From Stagnimonas sp. (GTDB lineage: Bacteria > Pseudomonadota > Gammaproteobacteria > Nevskiales > Nevskiaceae), in assembly GCA_030652575.1 (NCBI GenBank), contig JAUSQI010000104.1, positions 1-44,296 on the forward strand: a stretch of 44,296 nt of DNA, read 5' to 3'. The notes below the pieces were generated by a model that was given only the letters and a program-made list of their open reading frames with translations, had not been told where the DNA came from and did not search any database. The first letter of the stretch is position 1. Each line of letters opens with the position of its first letter. A program made the position numbers and the translations under genes. Positions 1-9,900 of the stretch are shown here, piece by piece.

Positions 1-16
1 TGCGAGCATTTGTATG

Positions 17-1276
17 TCAACACACCCTAGTTGCTGATGGAGTGCTGGCACGCTTTTGGGCGGTCTTGAAATCCGTGAGCGCGGCGACGCGACGCTGCTT
101 GAGTTCAGCGCTCACGGCCGCACCGGCAAAGCCATCGGCAATCACCTGCTGGACCGGCACCGCCGATGCGGTCTGATACGCCGCATGCAGATAGTCCACC
201 TGCGGATACGCACACTGCTCGAAGTGCAGCCGCCCGCGCGCATCGCAGAGGCTGGCTTCGCAGACGCGCGCGAGGCGGTCGGGTTTGCGGAAGGCATCGA
301 GGCGTTCCAGCAGCTCCAGCAAGGTCGCGGGTCTGAGCTCGCGCACGATGTGGACCAGCAGATGCTCGCGTGTGTGGTGCACCGCAATCTCGCGGCAGGC
401 GGTGGGTATTTTCAGGCGCGCACAAACGCGCTCCACCAGCGGCACGCCGCGCGCGTCGTGACCCTTGTGGCTCGGCCATTCCATCATCGGCGTGGCGGCC
501 TTGCCGAGATCGTGCAGCAGCGCCGCCGTGCGCACTTCAAGGCCGAAGCCCTCGCGGGCGCCGACGTCCACGCACATCAGCGTGTGCACGAAGCTGTCGA
601 CTTCGGGGTGGTAGTCGGCACGCTGCGGCACGCCATCGAGTGCGGCGAGTTCCGGCACGATGCGGGCCAGCGCGCCGCAGGCGTGCAGCACTTTGAAGAA
701 CACACTCGGCGTGTCGTGCATCAGCGCTCGCGCCATCTCCTGCCAGCAGCGCTCGGGCACCAGCGCATCGACTTCCCCAGCTTCGACCAGCTGGCGGCAA
801 AGCGCCATCGTCTCGGGCGCGACCGTGAAGCCCAGCGGTGCGAAGCGCGCGGCGAAGCGCGCCAGGCGCAGCACCCGCACCGGGTCTTCGGCAAAGCTGG
901 GCGAGACGTGGCGCAAGACCTTGTCGGCGAGATCACGCTGGCCGCCGTGCGGGTCGAACAGCCGGCCGTCTCCATCCTGCGCGATGGCGTTGATGGTGAG
1001 GTCGCGGCGCAGCAGATCGTCTTCGAGAGTCACCTCCGGGCCGGTGTGAAACGTGAAGCCGTGATACCCGCGTCCGCTCTTGCGCTCGGTGCGTGCCAGC
1101 GCGTGTTCGTCCTTGGTCTTGGGGTGCAGGAACACCGGGAAGTCCTTGCCCACGGGCAGATACCCTGCGGCGATCATGTCCTCGGGCGTGGCCTGTGTGA
1201 CCACCCAGTCGCGTTCGTGCACGGCGAGCCCGAGCAGGGCATCGCGCACCGCACCGCCGACGAGATGAATCTTCAT
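17..1276 (-). CDS. cca: Multifunctional CCA protein (tRNA nucleotidyltransferase with HD domain)
   Basis: Adds or repairs the 3'-CCA end of tRNAs from CTP and ATP in the cytoplasm. The 419-residue protein opens with the class II nucleotidyltransferase signature GGAVRD at about residues 7-12, followed by [10 protein letters not shown] near residue 90 and [16 protein letters not shown] near 130, which form the nucleotide-binding core. The second half has an HD-type metal phosphohydrolase motif, LLHDLGK, near residue 255, so this is the long multifunctional form typical of gammaproteobacteria. Length is normal for that form (about 410 residues). The ATG at 1276 is used; it abuts a 7-bp tandem repeat whose complement is G-rich and could act as the ribosome binding site. 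It is transcribed divergently from the thioinosine phosphorylase. Confidence 0.95.
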   Translation of the reverse strand: MKIHLVGGAVRDALLGLAVHERDWVVTQATPEDMIAAGYLPVGKDFPVFLHPKTKDEHALARTERKSGRGYHGFTFHTGPEVTLEDDLLRRDLTINAIAQDGDGRLFDPHGGQRDLADKVLRHVSPSFAEDPVRVLRLARFAARFAPLGFTVAPETMALCRQLVEAGEVDALVPERCWQEMARALMHDTPSVFFKVLHACGALARIVPELAALDGVPQRADYHPEVDSFVHTLMCVDVGAREGFGLEVRTAALLHDLGKAATPMMEWPSHKGHDARGVPLVERVCARLKIPTACREIAVHHTREHLLVHIVRELRPATLLELLERLDAFRKPDRLARVCEASLCDARGRLHFEQCAYPQVDYLHAAYQTASAVPVQQVIADGFAGAAVSAELKQRRVAALTDFKTAQKRASTPSATRVC

Positions 1277-1309
1277 CCCCTATCCCCCATCCCCCATCCC
1301 CCATCCCCG
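1275..1309. repeat. Five tandem copies of a 7-bp unit (ATCCCCN)
   Basis: Units start at 1275, 1282, 1289, 1296 and 1303 and read ATCCCC followed by T, C, C, C and G. The tract lies between the divergent starts of cca and the thioinosine phosphorylase, and the first unit overlaps the cca start codon. Seven is not a multiple of three, so any change in copy number would shift the frame of a protein started upstream of the tract at the ATG at 1265. Related C-rich heptamers are, from memory, common between genes in Xanthomonadales-type genomes. Confidence 0.85.
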
Positions 1310-1312
1310 CCG

Positions 1313-2059
1313 TTGGTTGCCGTCATCGGCGGCACCGGCATGAACACCTGGCCGGGCCTTGAGATCATCAGACGGCTGGAGAGCTACACCACCTACGGCA
1401 AGCCCTCGGCACCACTGATCGTCGGCCGCATCGCCGGTGTCGAGGCGATCTTCCTCGCCCGTCACGGCGAGGGTCACAAGATTCCGCCGCATGGCATCAA
1501 CTACCGCGCCAACCTCAAGGCATTGGCCGATGCCGGGGTCACGCAGGTGATCGCCATCGCCGCCGTCGGTGCGATGGCACCGTGGTTCGCACCCGGCGAG
1601 ATTGCCGTGCCGATCGATCTGGTCGACTACACCCACGGCCGCGCCCACAGCTATTCGGATGGCGAGCCGGGCAGCAAGCTCGAACACGTCGAAATGACGC
1701 ACCCCTACACACCGGCCCTGCGCAGCGCGCTGTTCATCGCGGCGGGCCACGCGGAAGTCACTGTCAGCGGCCAGGGCGTGATGGCCGTGACGCAGGGGCC
1801 GCGACTCGAAACCCCGGCCGAAATCCAGCGCCTGCTGCGCGATGGCTGCGACATGGTGGGCATGACCGGCATGCCGGAGGCAGCGCTCGCCGCCGAGCTT
1901 GGCCTTGGCTATGCCTGCATCGCGGTATCCGTGAACTGGGCCGCCGGGTTATCGCCCGCCGGGCTGGGCATCCATGACGAAATCCACGCCTCCATCGAAG
2001 CCGGCATGAGCAAGGTGCAGCGCCTGCTGGCCGCCGCGTTGCCCGGTCTCGCAGGCTGA
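1313..2059 (+). CDS. S-methyl-5'-thioinosine phosphorylase (PNP/MTAP family)
   Basis: Phosphorolyses S-methyl-5'-thioinosine to hypoxanthine and 5-methylthioribose-1-phosphate in methionine salvage, as known for the Pseudomonas aeruginosa enzyme. Family marks are an N-terminal IGGTG phosphate-binding loop, LARHGEGHKIPPHGINYRAN for phosphate and substrate contacts, TQGPRLETPAEI, and VGMTGMPEAALA for the base and ribose site. The start is uncertain. TTG at 1313 gives the family-like opening (M)VAVIGGTG. An ATG at 1265 would add 16 residues, most of them proline-rich and encoded by the heptamer repeat, and would overlap the cca start. An ATG at 1340 would lose the phosphate loop. The 248-residue length from 1313 suits the family (about 245). 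Confidence 0.88.
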   Translation: MVAVIGGTGMNTWPGLEIIRRLESYTTYGKPSAPLIVGRIAGVEAIFLARHGEGHKIPPHGINYRANLKALADAGVTQVIAIAAVGAMAPWFAPGEIAVPIDLVDYTHGRAHSYSDGEPGSKLEHVEMTHPYTPALRSALFIAAGHAEVTVSGQGVMAVTQGPRLETPAEIQRLLRDGCDMVGMTGMPEAALAAELGLGYACIAVSVNWAAGLSPAGLGIHDEIHASIEAGMSKVQRLLAAALPGLAG

Positions 2060-2080
2060 GAGGCAACAGAAGCGCAGGAC

Positions 2081-2098
2081 ATTTGCAGGGGTGCAAAT
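2081..2098. promoter_or_regulatory. Perfect 7-bp dyad, possible operator
   Basis: ATTTGCA at 2081-2087 and TGCAAAT at 2092-2098 are exact inverted repeats separated by GGGG. The dyad is AT-rich compared with its surroundings and lies between the thioinosine phosphorylase and the cyclic-di-GMP gene. There is no T-run after it, so it fits a protein-binding site better than an intrinsic terminator. No regulator can be named from the sequence. Confidence 0.35.
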
Positions 2099-2240
2099 AA
2101 TCCATAGCGGCATCGCCGCGGATGCGAAGTTCGGACAGGGACGGCCGTTACTATCAGCATATGAATGAGATTGATTACCGAGCAGCGGGGCTGCAAGCGC
2201 GACGCAAGGCGTCGGTCGCTTTCCTCAGGGGTGCCCGCTG

Positions 2241-5186
2241 GTGATTGATACGCTGCGCGAACTGTCGTTCCGCGAAGGCGGGGTCAGTGCGCGCGCGACG
2301 ACCACGCTATCGCGCGGGCTGTTCAACCAGATCGCCAAGGCCCTGCGTGAAAACGTCGGTGTCGATCTGGGCAGCTGCCGGCATGACCTTGCGCTGCGTG
2401 CCCTGGGCCGCCGCCTGCGGGCGCGCCGTCAGGAGAGCCTGAAAACCTATGCCAAGCTGATCGCCGAAGACGCGGTGGAGCCGCGCCGCCTCGCGCGCTG
2501 CCTGCTGGCATCAGACGGCGATCTGTTTCTCGACGCCGATGGCGCCGCCGTGCTCAGCCTGCGGCTGGCGGCCACCCGCACCCAGAGCGAGAAGTTGCGT
2601 TTGTGGGTGGTGGAGTGCGGTGAGGGCGAGGAGGTCTACGCGCTGGCCTTGCGCATCCTCAGCCTGCTGGCCGCGCTCGAAGGCGCGCAGGATTTTGTCG
2701 TGCACGGCAGCGAGATCGATGGCGGCGCCTTGCAGCTGGCGCAGTCCGGCCTGCTGACGCCAGCGTTCGCGCAGCAGATCCCGCCGGTATTGAAGCTGCA
2801 TTTCATCCAGAGCCTGGCCCACGGCGCGCAGGTGCAGCCCGAGTTGCTGCGCTACTGCGCCTTCAACGAGCAAGTGCTGATGGCAGCGCCGCCGGCCCCG
2901 GCGATGGACGTCGTCAGCGGCCGCAACATGCTGCGGTTTCTGTCGGACGACGAACGTCGCCAGTTGCTGCTGCATTGGTACGGCGCGCTCAAGCCCGGTG
3001 GCCTGCTGCTGCTTGGCCCCGGTGAGACCGTGCAGGGTCATGGCGACCTGTTTGCCTTGCGGCCGCTCGCCCCCGGTATTTTTCTGCGCCAGGCCGACCG
3101 CAGCTCGCTGGTGGCATCGACGGTGATCTTGCCCGCCGCCAGCGAGGTGGACATCAGCGTCTATCGCCGGGCGTTTTCGTCGTCGCTGCGCGCCTCCGCA
3201 CTGCTGGATGAAAAGGGGTGCCTGCTCGACCTCAACATGGCATTTGCCAGTTTGTTGGAAGCCGACCGCCGCCAGCTGGCGGGCCAGCGCGTGCAGGATC
3301 TCTGTGCCGCCACCGACCGCGAGGCGATCATCGCCGCGCTGTTGCCGCTGGCGGGCGATGGCGTCAGCCAGAGCGTGGCGACGCTGGAAGTCACCCTGCG
3401 ACGCCCCAGCGGCCCGCTGCCGATGCGCCTGCATTTCAATCTGCATCAGGGCCAGAGCATCCGCGCGCACATCGAGCTGGAGCCCATCGAGGGCTTTGCC
3501 GTGGTCGCCGCCAGCGAATCGGTGGGCTTGCAGGCCGCACTCGAAGTGATGAGCGAGGGCTTGATCCTCTGCGACAGCGCTGGCCGCATCCAGACGCTCA
3601 ACACCGTCGCGCAAAGGCTCACCGGCTGGCGGCATATCGACGCTGCGGGGCGGCTCGCAAACGACGTGCTGCGGGTGATGTCGCCGATGGGTGAGCGGCT
3701 GCTCTCGCCACTGGACGACTGCCTGCGCAGCGGCGCGGCCAGCACCCTGTCCGGGCATCAGGCGCAGCTGGTCGCGCGTGATGGCCGTCGCCTGGCGATC
3801 GACCTGCGCGTCAACCCGGTGCCGATGGCCGATGGCTCGACCGGCGCGGTGCTGTTGTTCGAGGATGTCAGCCAGCGTCTGCTGCTGTCGGAGGAACTGG
3901 CCTGGCGCTCCACCCACGATGCGGTCACCGGGCTGCTCAACCGCGACGAGTTCGAGCTGCGGGTGCGCTCGGCGCTGTCGCGGGCGCGCCACAACGGCGA
4001 GACGGCAGTGGTGTGCATGATGGACATCGACCAGTTCCGTCTCATCAACGACGTGCTTGGCCACGCTGCGGGCGACGAGCTGCTGCACGAACTCGCCGGC
4101 GAGCTGCGCGTGCGGCTGCGCGAGGGCGATGTACTGGCGCGGCTCAGCGGCGACGAGTTCGGCGTGCTGCTGCCCGCCTGCCGTCTGCCTGAAGTCGAGG
4201 GCATCGTGCAGGGTCTGCTCGATGCGGTGCGCCGCTATCGCTTCGAGTGGCTCGACCGGCGGCATGCGGTGACCATTTCCATTGGTGTGGCACAGCTCGA
4301 CGCCAGCATCGAGAACGTTGGCCGGGTGCTGTCGCTGGCCGACGCCGCCTGCCACACCGCCAAGGAGGGCGGCCGCGACCGCGCGCGCTTCATGGGCCGC
4401 GACGACGAGGCCGCACTGCACCACATCGAGATGGGCGTGGTGGGGCAGGTGGGCCGCGCCATCGAAGACGGCCGCCTGTTCCTGCTGTGCGAAGACGTGG
4501 TGTCGGTGCAGCAGCCCGATACCGTCGTCTATCGCGAATTGCTGGTGCGCATGCGGGGCGAGGATGGCAGCCTCATCAAGCCCGCCCAATTCGTGCCGGC
4601 GGCCGAGCGTTATTTCATGATGAGCGCGCTCGACCGCTGGGTGGCGCACGAGGCGCTCAGCAAGCTCGCCACACTCGCACCCGAGGTCCATCAGGGCATC
4701 CTCTATGCCATCAACATCTCGGGCCAGTCGATCAGCGACCCCGATTTTCTGGACTTCATGATCGCCGAGATCGAGACCACCGGCGTCGACCCGGCGCGCC
4801 TGTGTTTCGAGCTGACCGAAACCGCCGCCATCTCGCGCCTCACCGATGCCTCGCGCTTTGTGGCGCGGCTGACCGAGCGCGGCTGCCGGTTTGCGCTGGA
4901 CGACTTTGGCGTCGGCATGAGTTCGTTCGGCTATCTCAAGAACTTCCCCGTGCATTTCCTTAAGATCGACGGTAGCTTTGTGCGGTCGATGCGGGATTCA
5001 CAAATCGACAGAGGCATGGTGGAAACCATCAACCGCATCGGCCACCAGCTGGGCCTGAAGACCATTGCCGAACATGTGGAGTCGCTCGATTTGCTGGAGC
5101 CACTGAAACTCATGGGCGTCGATTGGGCACAAGGGTACGGCATTGGTCCCGCCCGATCGTTTGATGACATCCTGAAACTGAAATGA
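2241..5186 (+). CDS. CheR-like / PAS / GGDEF / EAL protein (cyclic-di-GMP turnover)
   Basis: A 981-residue multidomain signalling protein. Residues of about 25-280 resemble a CheR methyltransferase: a helical N-domain, then a SAM-site-like segment ECGEGEEVYALA and a late SGRNMLRF...LKPGGLLLLGPGE segment as in CheR. Two PAS-like regions follow (near 310-345 and 434-540). The GGDEF domain has the variant SGDEF near residue 637, so cyclase activity is possible but not certain. The EAL domain has ELLVR in place of EALxR near 765 but keeps NISGQS, ELTET, DDFG, KIDG and AEHVE, so phosphodiesterase activity is plausible. No membrane segment or signal peptide is evident. GTG at 2241 is the first start in frame (stop at 2172), with an AGGGG ribosome-binding-like stretch just upstream. 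It overlaps the next gene by ATGA. Confidence 0.88.
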   Translation: MIDTLRELSFREGGVSARATTTLSRGLFNQIAKALRENVGVDLGSCRHDLALRALGRRLRARRQESLKTYAKLIAEDAVEPRRLARCLLASDGDLFLDADGAAVLSLRLAATRTQSEKLRLWVVECGEGEEVYALALRILSLLAALEGAQDFVVHGSEIDGGALQLAQSGLLTPAFAQQIPPVLKLHFIQSLAHGAQVQPELLRYCAFNEQVLMAAPPAPAMDVVSGRNMLRFLSDDERRQLLLHWYGALKPGGLLLLGPGETVQGHGDLFALRPLAPGIFLRQADRSSLVASTVILPAASEVDISVYRRAFSSSLRASALLDEKGCLLDLNMAFASLLEADRRQLAGQRVQDLCAATDREAIIAALLPLAGDGVSQSVATLEVTLRRPSGPLPMRLHFNLHQGQSIRAHIELEPIEGFAVVAASESVGLQAALEVMSEGLILCDSAGRIQTLNTVAQRLTGWRHIDAAGRLANDVLRVMSPMGERLLSPLDDCLRSGAASTLSGHQAQLVARDGRRLAIDLRVNPVPMADGSTGAVLLFEDVSQRLLLSEELAWRSTHDAVTGLLNRDEFELRVRSALSRARHNGETAVVCMMDIDQFRLINDVLGHAAGDELLHELAGELRVRLREGDVLARLSGDEFGVLLPACRLPEVEGIVQGLLDAVRRYRFEWLDRRHAVTISIGVAQLDASIENVGRVLSLADAACHTAKEGGRDRARFMGRDDEAALHHIEMGVVGQVGRAIEDGRLFLLCEDVVSVQQPDTVVYRELLVRMRGEDGSLIKPAQFVPAAERYFMMSALDRWVAHEALSKLATLAPEVHQGILYAINISGQSISDPDFLDFMIAEIETTGVDPARLCFELTETAAISRLTDASRFVARLTERGCRFALDDFGVGMSSFGYLKNFPVHFLKIDGSFVRSMRDSQIDRGMVETINRIGHQLGLKTIAEHVESLDLLEPLKLMGVDWAQGYGIGPARSFDDILKLK

Positions 5187-6397
5187 CTCCTCGCTTCATC
5201 AAAACCCTCGGCGGTGCCGTGTTGCTGTGCTTGCTGTCGTCACTGCCGCCGCTGGTGCAGGCGGCCCCTGATGAAGCCATCCTGTTCATCGAGCAAAGCT
5301 CGGGCGTGGCCGGTGTGCAGCGCGACGGCAAGCGCCTGGCCTTGCAGCCCGGTGATGCCTTGCAGGAGCAAGACCTGATCGTCACCGAGCGCTCTGGCCG
5401 CATGACGCTGCGCCTGGGCCGCCACGGCTTCGTGGAGGTGGGGCCGAATGCCGAAGTGGGTGTGGAGCGCCTGCCGTTTGCCGCCTATGCGCGCGACCTC
5501 AAGAGCATTTTCAGTGTCGGCAAGGGCTACTTCCGGGTGGTGTGGAAACACCCGCAGCTGTCCAGCAACTGGCCGCTGTATGTGTACATGTCGGGCCATC
5601 GCATCAGCCTGTCGAGCGGCGAGTATTTCTTCCAGAATCTGGGCGAGCAGCAGCGTGTTTGCGTCGCCGCCGGGCAGATCGCCCTGCAAGCGGCCGGCAG
5701 CGATAGTTTGGAAACCATCAAGCCGCCCGCCTGCGTGCAGCTCGCCCCCAACAGCGCCCCCAAAGTGACGCCCCGCAACCCCGATGACTGGATTGCCGTG
5801 CGCCGCGCCTTCAGCATCGAAGCGACAGCAGCCACCCTGCTGGCACGCGACACCCTGCCTGCCGAGCCGGCTACGCCGCCGGTTGCGAAGCCCATCATCA
5901 CCACTGCGCCCACGCCGATCACCAGCGTGTCGCCGCCGGTTGCCATTGCGCCCGCGCCAGCAACGGCAGTGCCGGTTATGCCCGCCCCCATCGTGGCCGC
6001 ACCCGCGCCGCCGCCGGTAGTGGCCGAGCCGCGCAAAGCCGCGCCGCCCGCAGCCACTGCCACCGCACCGATCATCATCGGACAGGTGCAGACGCTGCCC
6101 GCCGTAACGCCGGCAAAAGCCGGCGCCCCCGTCATCGCCAAGCCGCTGGTTGCAGGCAGCGGCACCTGGGCTTTAAACGTGGCGTCGTACCCCGAAGCTG
6201 CCATCGCCGAGCGCGAGGCACAGCGCCTGCGCGCCGCAGGCTATGCGGGCGTGAAGACTCAGGCGGCAACGGTCAACGGCAAGAGCTGGTATCGCGTGCA
6301 GATTGGTGGTTTTGCCAGCGATGCGCAGGCGCGCAGTACGGCCGTCGAGCTGAAAACCAAGTTGGGCCTGCAGAACGTCTGGGTGCTCAAACCCTGA
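5183..6397 (+). CDS. Secreted FecR-domain / SPOR-domain protein
   Basis: A 404-residue exported protein. Residues 1-27 form a signal peptide (positively charged start, hydrophobic core, VQA cleavage site). Residues of about 30-150 resemble a FecR-type periplasmic domain. A long Pro/Ala-rich linker spans about 225-320 and suggests reach across the periplasm. The C-terminal 78 residues from about 326 match a SPOR domain (GTWALNVASYP..., then YRVQIGGFASDAQA), a fold that binds peptidoglycan stripped of stem peptides, usually at the septum. Its ATG overlaps the stop of the cyclic-di-GMP gene (ATGA), so the two are probably translationally coupled. The exact role is unknown; the pairing suggests a link between cyclic-di-GMP signalling and the cell wall. 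Confidence 0.82.
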   Translation: MTPRFIKTLGGAVLLCLLSSLPPLVQAAPDEAILFIEQSSGVAGVQRDGKRLALQPGDALQEQDLIVTERSGRMTLRLGRHGFVEVGPNAEVGVERLPFAAYARDLKSIFSVGKGYFRVVWKHPQLSSNWPLYVYMSGHRISLSSGEYFFQNLGEQQRVCVAAGQIALQAAGSDSLETIKPPACVQLAPNSAPKVTPRNPDDWIAVRRAFSIEATAATLLARDTLPAEPATPPVAKPIITTAPTPITSVSPPVAIAPAPATAVPVMPAPIVAAPAPPPVVAEPRKAAPPAATATAPIIIGQVQTLPAVTPAKAGAPVIAKPLVAGSGTWALNVASYPEAAIAEREAQRLRAAGYAGVKTQAATVNGKSWYRVQIGGFASDAQARSTAVELKTKLGLQNVWVLKP

Positions 6398-6409
6398 GTT
6401 TCAGGCGCA

Positions 6410-6964
6410 TCAGCGGGCCGCGGTGACGCGCGCCAGCACGCCGATGCGGGGGCTATCGAGATAGTGCAGCGTGTCCAGCCCTAGCGTGCGGCGCTCTTGC
6501 AGGCGCAGGCCGAGCGGCTGGCGAGCCGACCCCGGCTGCACCGATTCGAGATCGGCCGAGAGCGAGATATTGCGGCCACCTTGCAGGCGCAACCAGCCGC
6601 TGAGGCTGCTCAGCCGATCGCCGCCCGGCAACTCAAGACGCAGCGCCGGGCCATTCGCGGACGACGGTGACTCCTGCACCCAGCTGAGCCGCAGCAGCGG
6701 TTTGTAACGCTTGCTGGCGCTGAGCGTGGCCCACTCGGCCGCCAGCGTGCTGGCGTTGTCGGGCAGCAGCGCGATGCCGGCATAGGCCAGGCCGGGCGCA
6801 TCGTCGAGGTCGATCGCGCGCTCGTCATCCGGGTGGCGCGGTGCGGTGCCTTGCTCGTCCGCCGAGAGCGGGTTGAGGAAAATCAGCACATCCACCCGTA
6901 GCCGCTCGGCCATTGCACTGAGCGGCAGCGCAATGGCCAGCAGTGCTACGGCGAGCCGTGTCAT
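6410..6964 (-). CDS. csiV: CsiV family protein
   Basis: An exported protein of 184 residues with a signal peptide at about 1-19 (LLAIALPLSAMAE). The mature part starts RLRVDVLIFLNP and contains a segment with PLLRLSWVQ, as in the CsiV family described in Vibrio cholerae as a peptidoglycan-binding partner of the cell-wall hydrolase ShyA. The family commonly lies directly after mfd, as here: its ATG overlaps the mfd stop codon (ATGA). No catalytic motif is visible. It converges on the FecR/SPOR gene with a 12-bp gap and no clear terminator. Confidence 0.75.
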   Translation of the reverse strand: MTRLAVALLAIALPLSAMAERLRVDVLIFLNPLSADEQGTAPRHPDDERAIDLDDAPGLAYAGIALLPDNASTLAAEWATLSASKRYKPLLRLSWVQESPSSANGPALRLELPGGDRLSSLSGWLRLQGGRNISLSADLESVQPGSARQPLGLRLQERRTLGLDTLHYLDSPRIGVLARVTAAR

Positions 6965-9900
6965 CCCGCGAGTGAGGTCAGCAACTTGCTCAGGCTCTCC
7001 ACCCGGCCTTCGACCGTGGGCATCTCGGCCGTGATGTGCAGTTTCTTCTGGCCTTCGAGCTTGTAGACCTTGGGCTGCGCCTGCATGAGCTTGATGAGCT
7101 TCATCGAGTCGATCTTGGGGTTGGGCCCGAACTCCAGCACTGCGCCCTTGGCGTGGGCGCGCAGTTTCTTCAGGCCCAGCGGCTCGGCCTTGGCCCGCAG
7201 GCTGGCCTGGTCGAACAGGCGCTCGACCTGCGTCGGCAGCAGGCCAAAGCGGTCGATGAACTCGACTTGCAGCTCACGCAGCGCGTCTTCGTCCTTGGCC
7301 TCGGAAACGCGCTTGTACAGCGTGAGCCGGGTGGCGATGTCGTCCACGTATTCGCCTGGGATCAGCGCCGACGCGCTCAGGTCCACTTCGCAGGCCGAGT
7401 GACCAAAAGGCTCGTCGTCGAGCTTGCCCTTCTGGATCGCCCGCACCGCGCGCGCCAGCAGCTCGCTGTAAAGCGTGAAGCCGACTTCTTCGATCTGCCC
7501 GGTCTGCTCGCTGCCGAGCAACTCACCCGCACCGCGAATCTCCAGATCGTGCGTGGCCAGTGCGAAACCGCTGCCCAACTCGCCCAGTTCTTCAATCGCA
7601 TCGAGCCGCTTCTGCGCATCCGGCGTGAGCGAGCGCTTTGACGGCACCAGCATGTAGGCATAGGCGCGGTGATGGCTGCGTCCGACGCGACCGCGCAGCT
7701 GGTGCAGCTGTGCGAGGCCAAGTTGATCCGCGCGGTCGATCAGGATCGTGTTCGCCGAAGGCACGTCGATGCCGCTCTCGATGATGGTGGTGCAGACCAG
7801 AATGTTGAAGCGGTTGTGATAGAAGTCGAGCATCACCTGCTCCAGCTCGCGCTCGCGCATCTGGCCGTGCGCGAAGCGCACCTTGCCCTCTGGGACAAGC
7901 TTCTGGATGTTGTCGGCGAACAGCTCGATGTCGCGCACTTCGTTGTGCAGGAAGTAGATCTGCCCACCGCGCTTCAGCTCGCGCAGGCAGGCCTCGTAGA
8001 CGAGGCCGTTGTCCCACTCGGCAACCGTGGTCTTGATCGCCTGACGCGATGGCGGCGGGGTGGCGATGATGCTCATGTCGCGCAGGCCCGCAAGGCTCAT
8101 GTTGAGCGTGCGCGGGATCGGTGTGGCGGTGAGCGTCAGTAGGTCCACCTCGGCGCGCAGGTTTTTCAGGCGCTCCTTGTGGCGCACGCCGAAGCGGTGT
8201 TCTTCATCCACCACCACGAGCCCTAAATCCTTGAAGGCGATGTCCGGCTGTAACAGCCGATGCGTGCCAATCACCACATCGAGCTTGCCCTCAGCCAGCT
8301 CTTGCAGGGCGGCGTTCTGTTCCTTGGTCGTTCTCAAACGCGAGAGTGCTGCGACACGAATCGGCCATTCGGCAAAGCGGTCGCTGAAGTTCTTGGCGTG
8401 CTGCTCGGCGAGCAGGGTCGTCGGTGCCAGCACGCAGACCTGCCGGCCCGCACGCGCCACCGCAAACGTCGCGCGCAAGGCCACCTCAGTCTTACCGAAA
8501 CCGACATCGCCGCAGATGACGCGATCCATCGGCTTTTCGAGTTGCAGATCAGCCAGCACCGCATCGATGGCGGTCTGCTGGTCGGGCGTGGTGGTGAAGG
8601 GAAAGGCCGCAACGAAGCGCTCGTAGTCGACGCTATCGAGATCGAGCTTGAGGCCCGGCTTGGCAGAGCGCCGCGCCTGAATCTTCAGCAGCTCGGCGGC
8701 GACGTCATGCGCCTTCTCGCGCGCCTTCTTCTGCGCTTTTTCCCAACGCTCGTTGCCGAGCGAATGCAGGGGTGCGGCCTCGGCCTCGCTGCCGGTGTAG
8801 CGATGAATCTGCGCCAGCGAGCCGACCGGCACATAGAGCTTGTCGCCGTCCGAATACTCCAGCACCAGGTACTCGTTGGTGACACCACCGGAATCGAGCG
8901 TGATGAGCCCGCGATAGCGCCCGACGCCATGCTCGACATGCACCACCGGCGAGCCGACCACGAGGCTCGACAGATCGCGCAGGATCGTCTCCGGGTCGCG
9001 CGCTTTCGCACGGCGCTTGAGCTGCTGCTGCGGCGCGGTGAGGCCGAACAACTGCGCTTCGGCGATGAGGGCGATGCCCAGCGTCGGCACCAGCAAGCTG
9101 TCTTGCACCGGCCCCAGCGCAACACCCACGCGCGCTGAGTCGGTCATGAAGTCCGCAAAGGACTCGTACGCGCGCGGGATCAAGCCCAACGGTTTCAGCC
9201 ACTGCACTACCGCCTCGCGGCGGCCGGCCGATTCGGCGAGAAACAGAAAGCGCGTCGTCGTGCGCTCGCGCAGCAGCGTCTTGATCTCTTCGCCGCCACC
9301 CGCGACCAACTGCATGGGCTGCGCGTCATCGTCCGCCGTGCCCACGCGCTGCAGCGGGAAGCGCGCCAGCTGCTCGGCGGCCTGCGCGGGTGACAGAAAC
9401 ACATCCGCCGCCTGCATCAAGGGCCGCTCAAGATTGCCGTCGTAACGATCGCGGCGCTCGTCGATCTGCTGCCAGTCGGCGGCGAGTCGCGCATCGAGAT
9501 CATCGAGTGCGAGCCAGAGGCTGTCCTTGGGCAGATAGTCCGCCAGCACTGCGGTTTCGCGCTGGGGGAAGAACAACGGCAGATAGGCCTCGATGCCGCC
9601 CGGCATCAGCGCCTTGCTCACCTCCGCGTAGATGCGCGAGCGCGTCAGATCACCGGGGAAGTACTCGCGGTAGTTGCGGCGAAAGGTCTCGATGCCCTCG
9701 CGGTCGGTCGGGAACTCGCGCGCCGGCAGCAGGCGCACTTCCTTCACCGCGCCCTGCGAGCGCTGTGTGTCCGGGTCGAAGCGCTTGATCGACTCGATCT
9801 CGTCATCGAATAAGTCGAAGCGGAAAGCCTCAGGCGAACCCATCGGGAAGAGATCGAGCAGCGAGCCGCGCAGCGCAAACTCGCCCTGGCTCTGCACCTG

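Noticed and set aside
2511-4955. An 814-codon open frame antisense to the cyclic-di-GMP gene
   Set aside because: It lies entirely opposite a well-supported multidomain gene, its translation is rich in His, Gln, Arg and Ala without any recognised fold, and long antisense frames are expected at this GC content.
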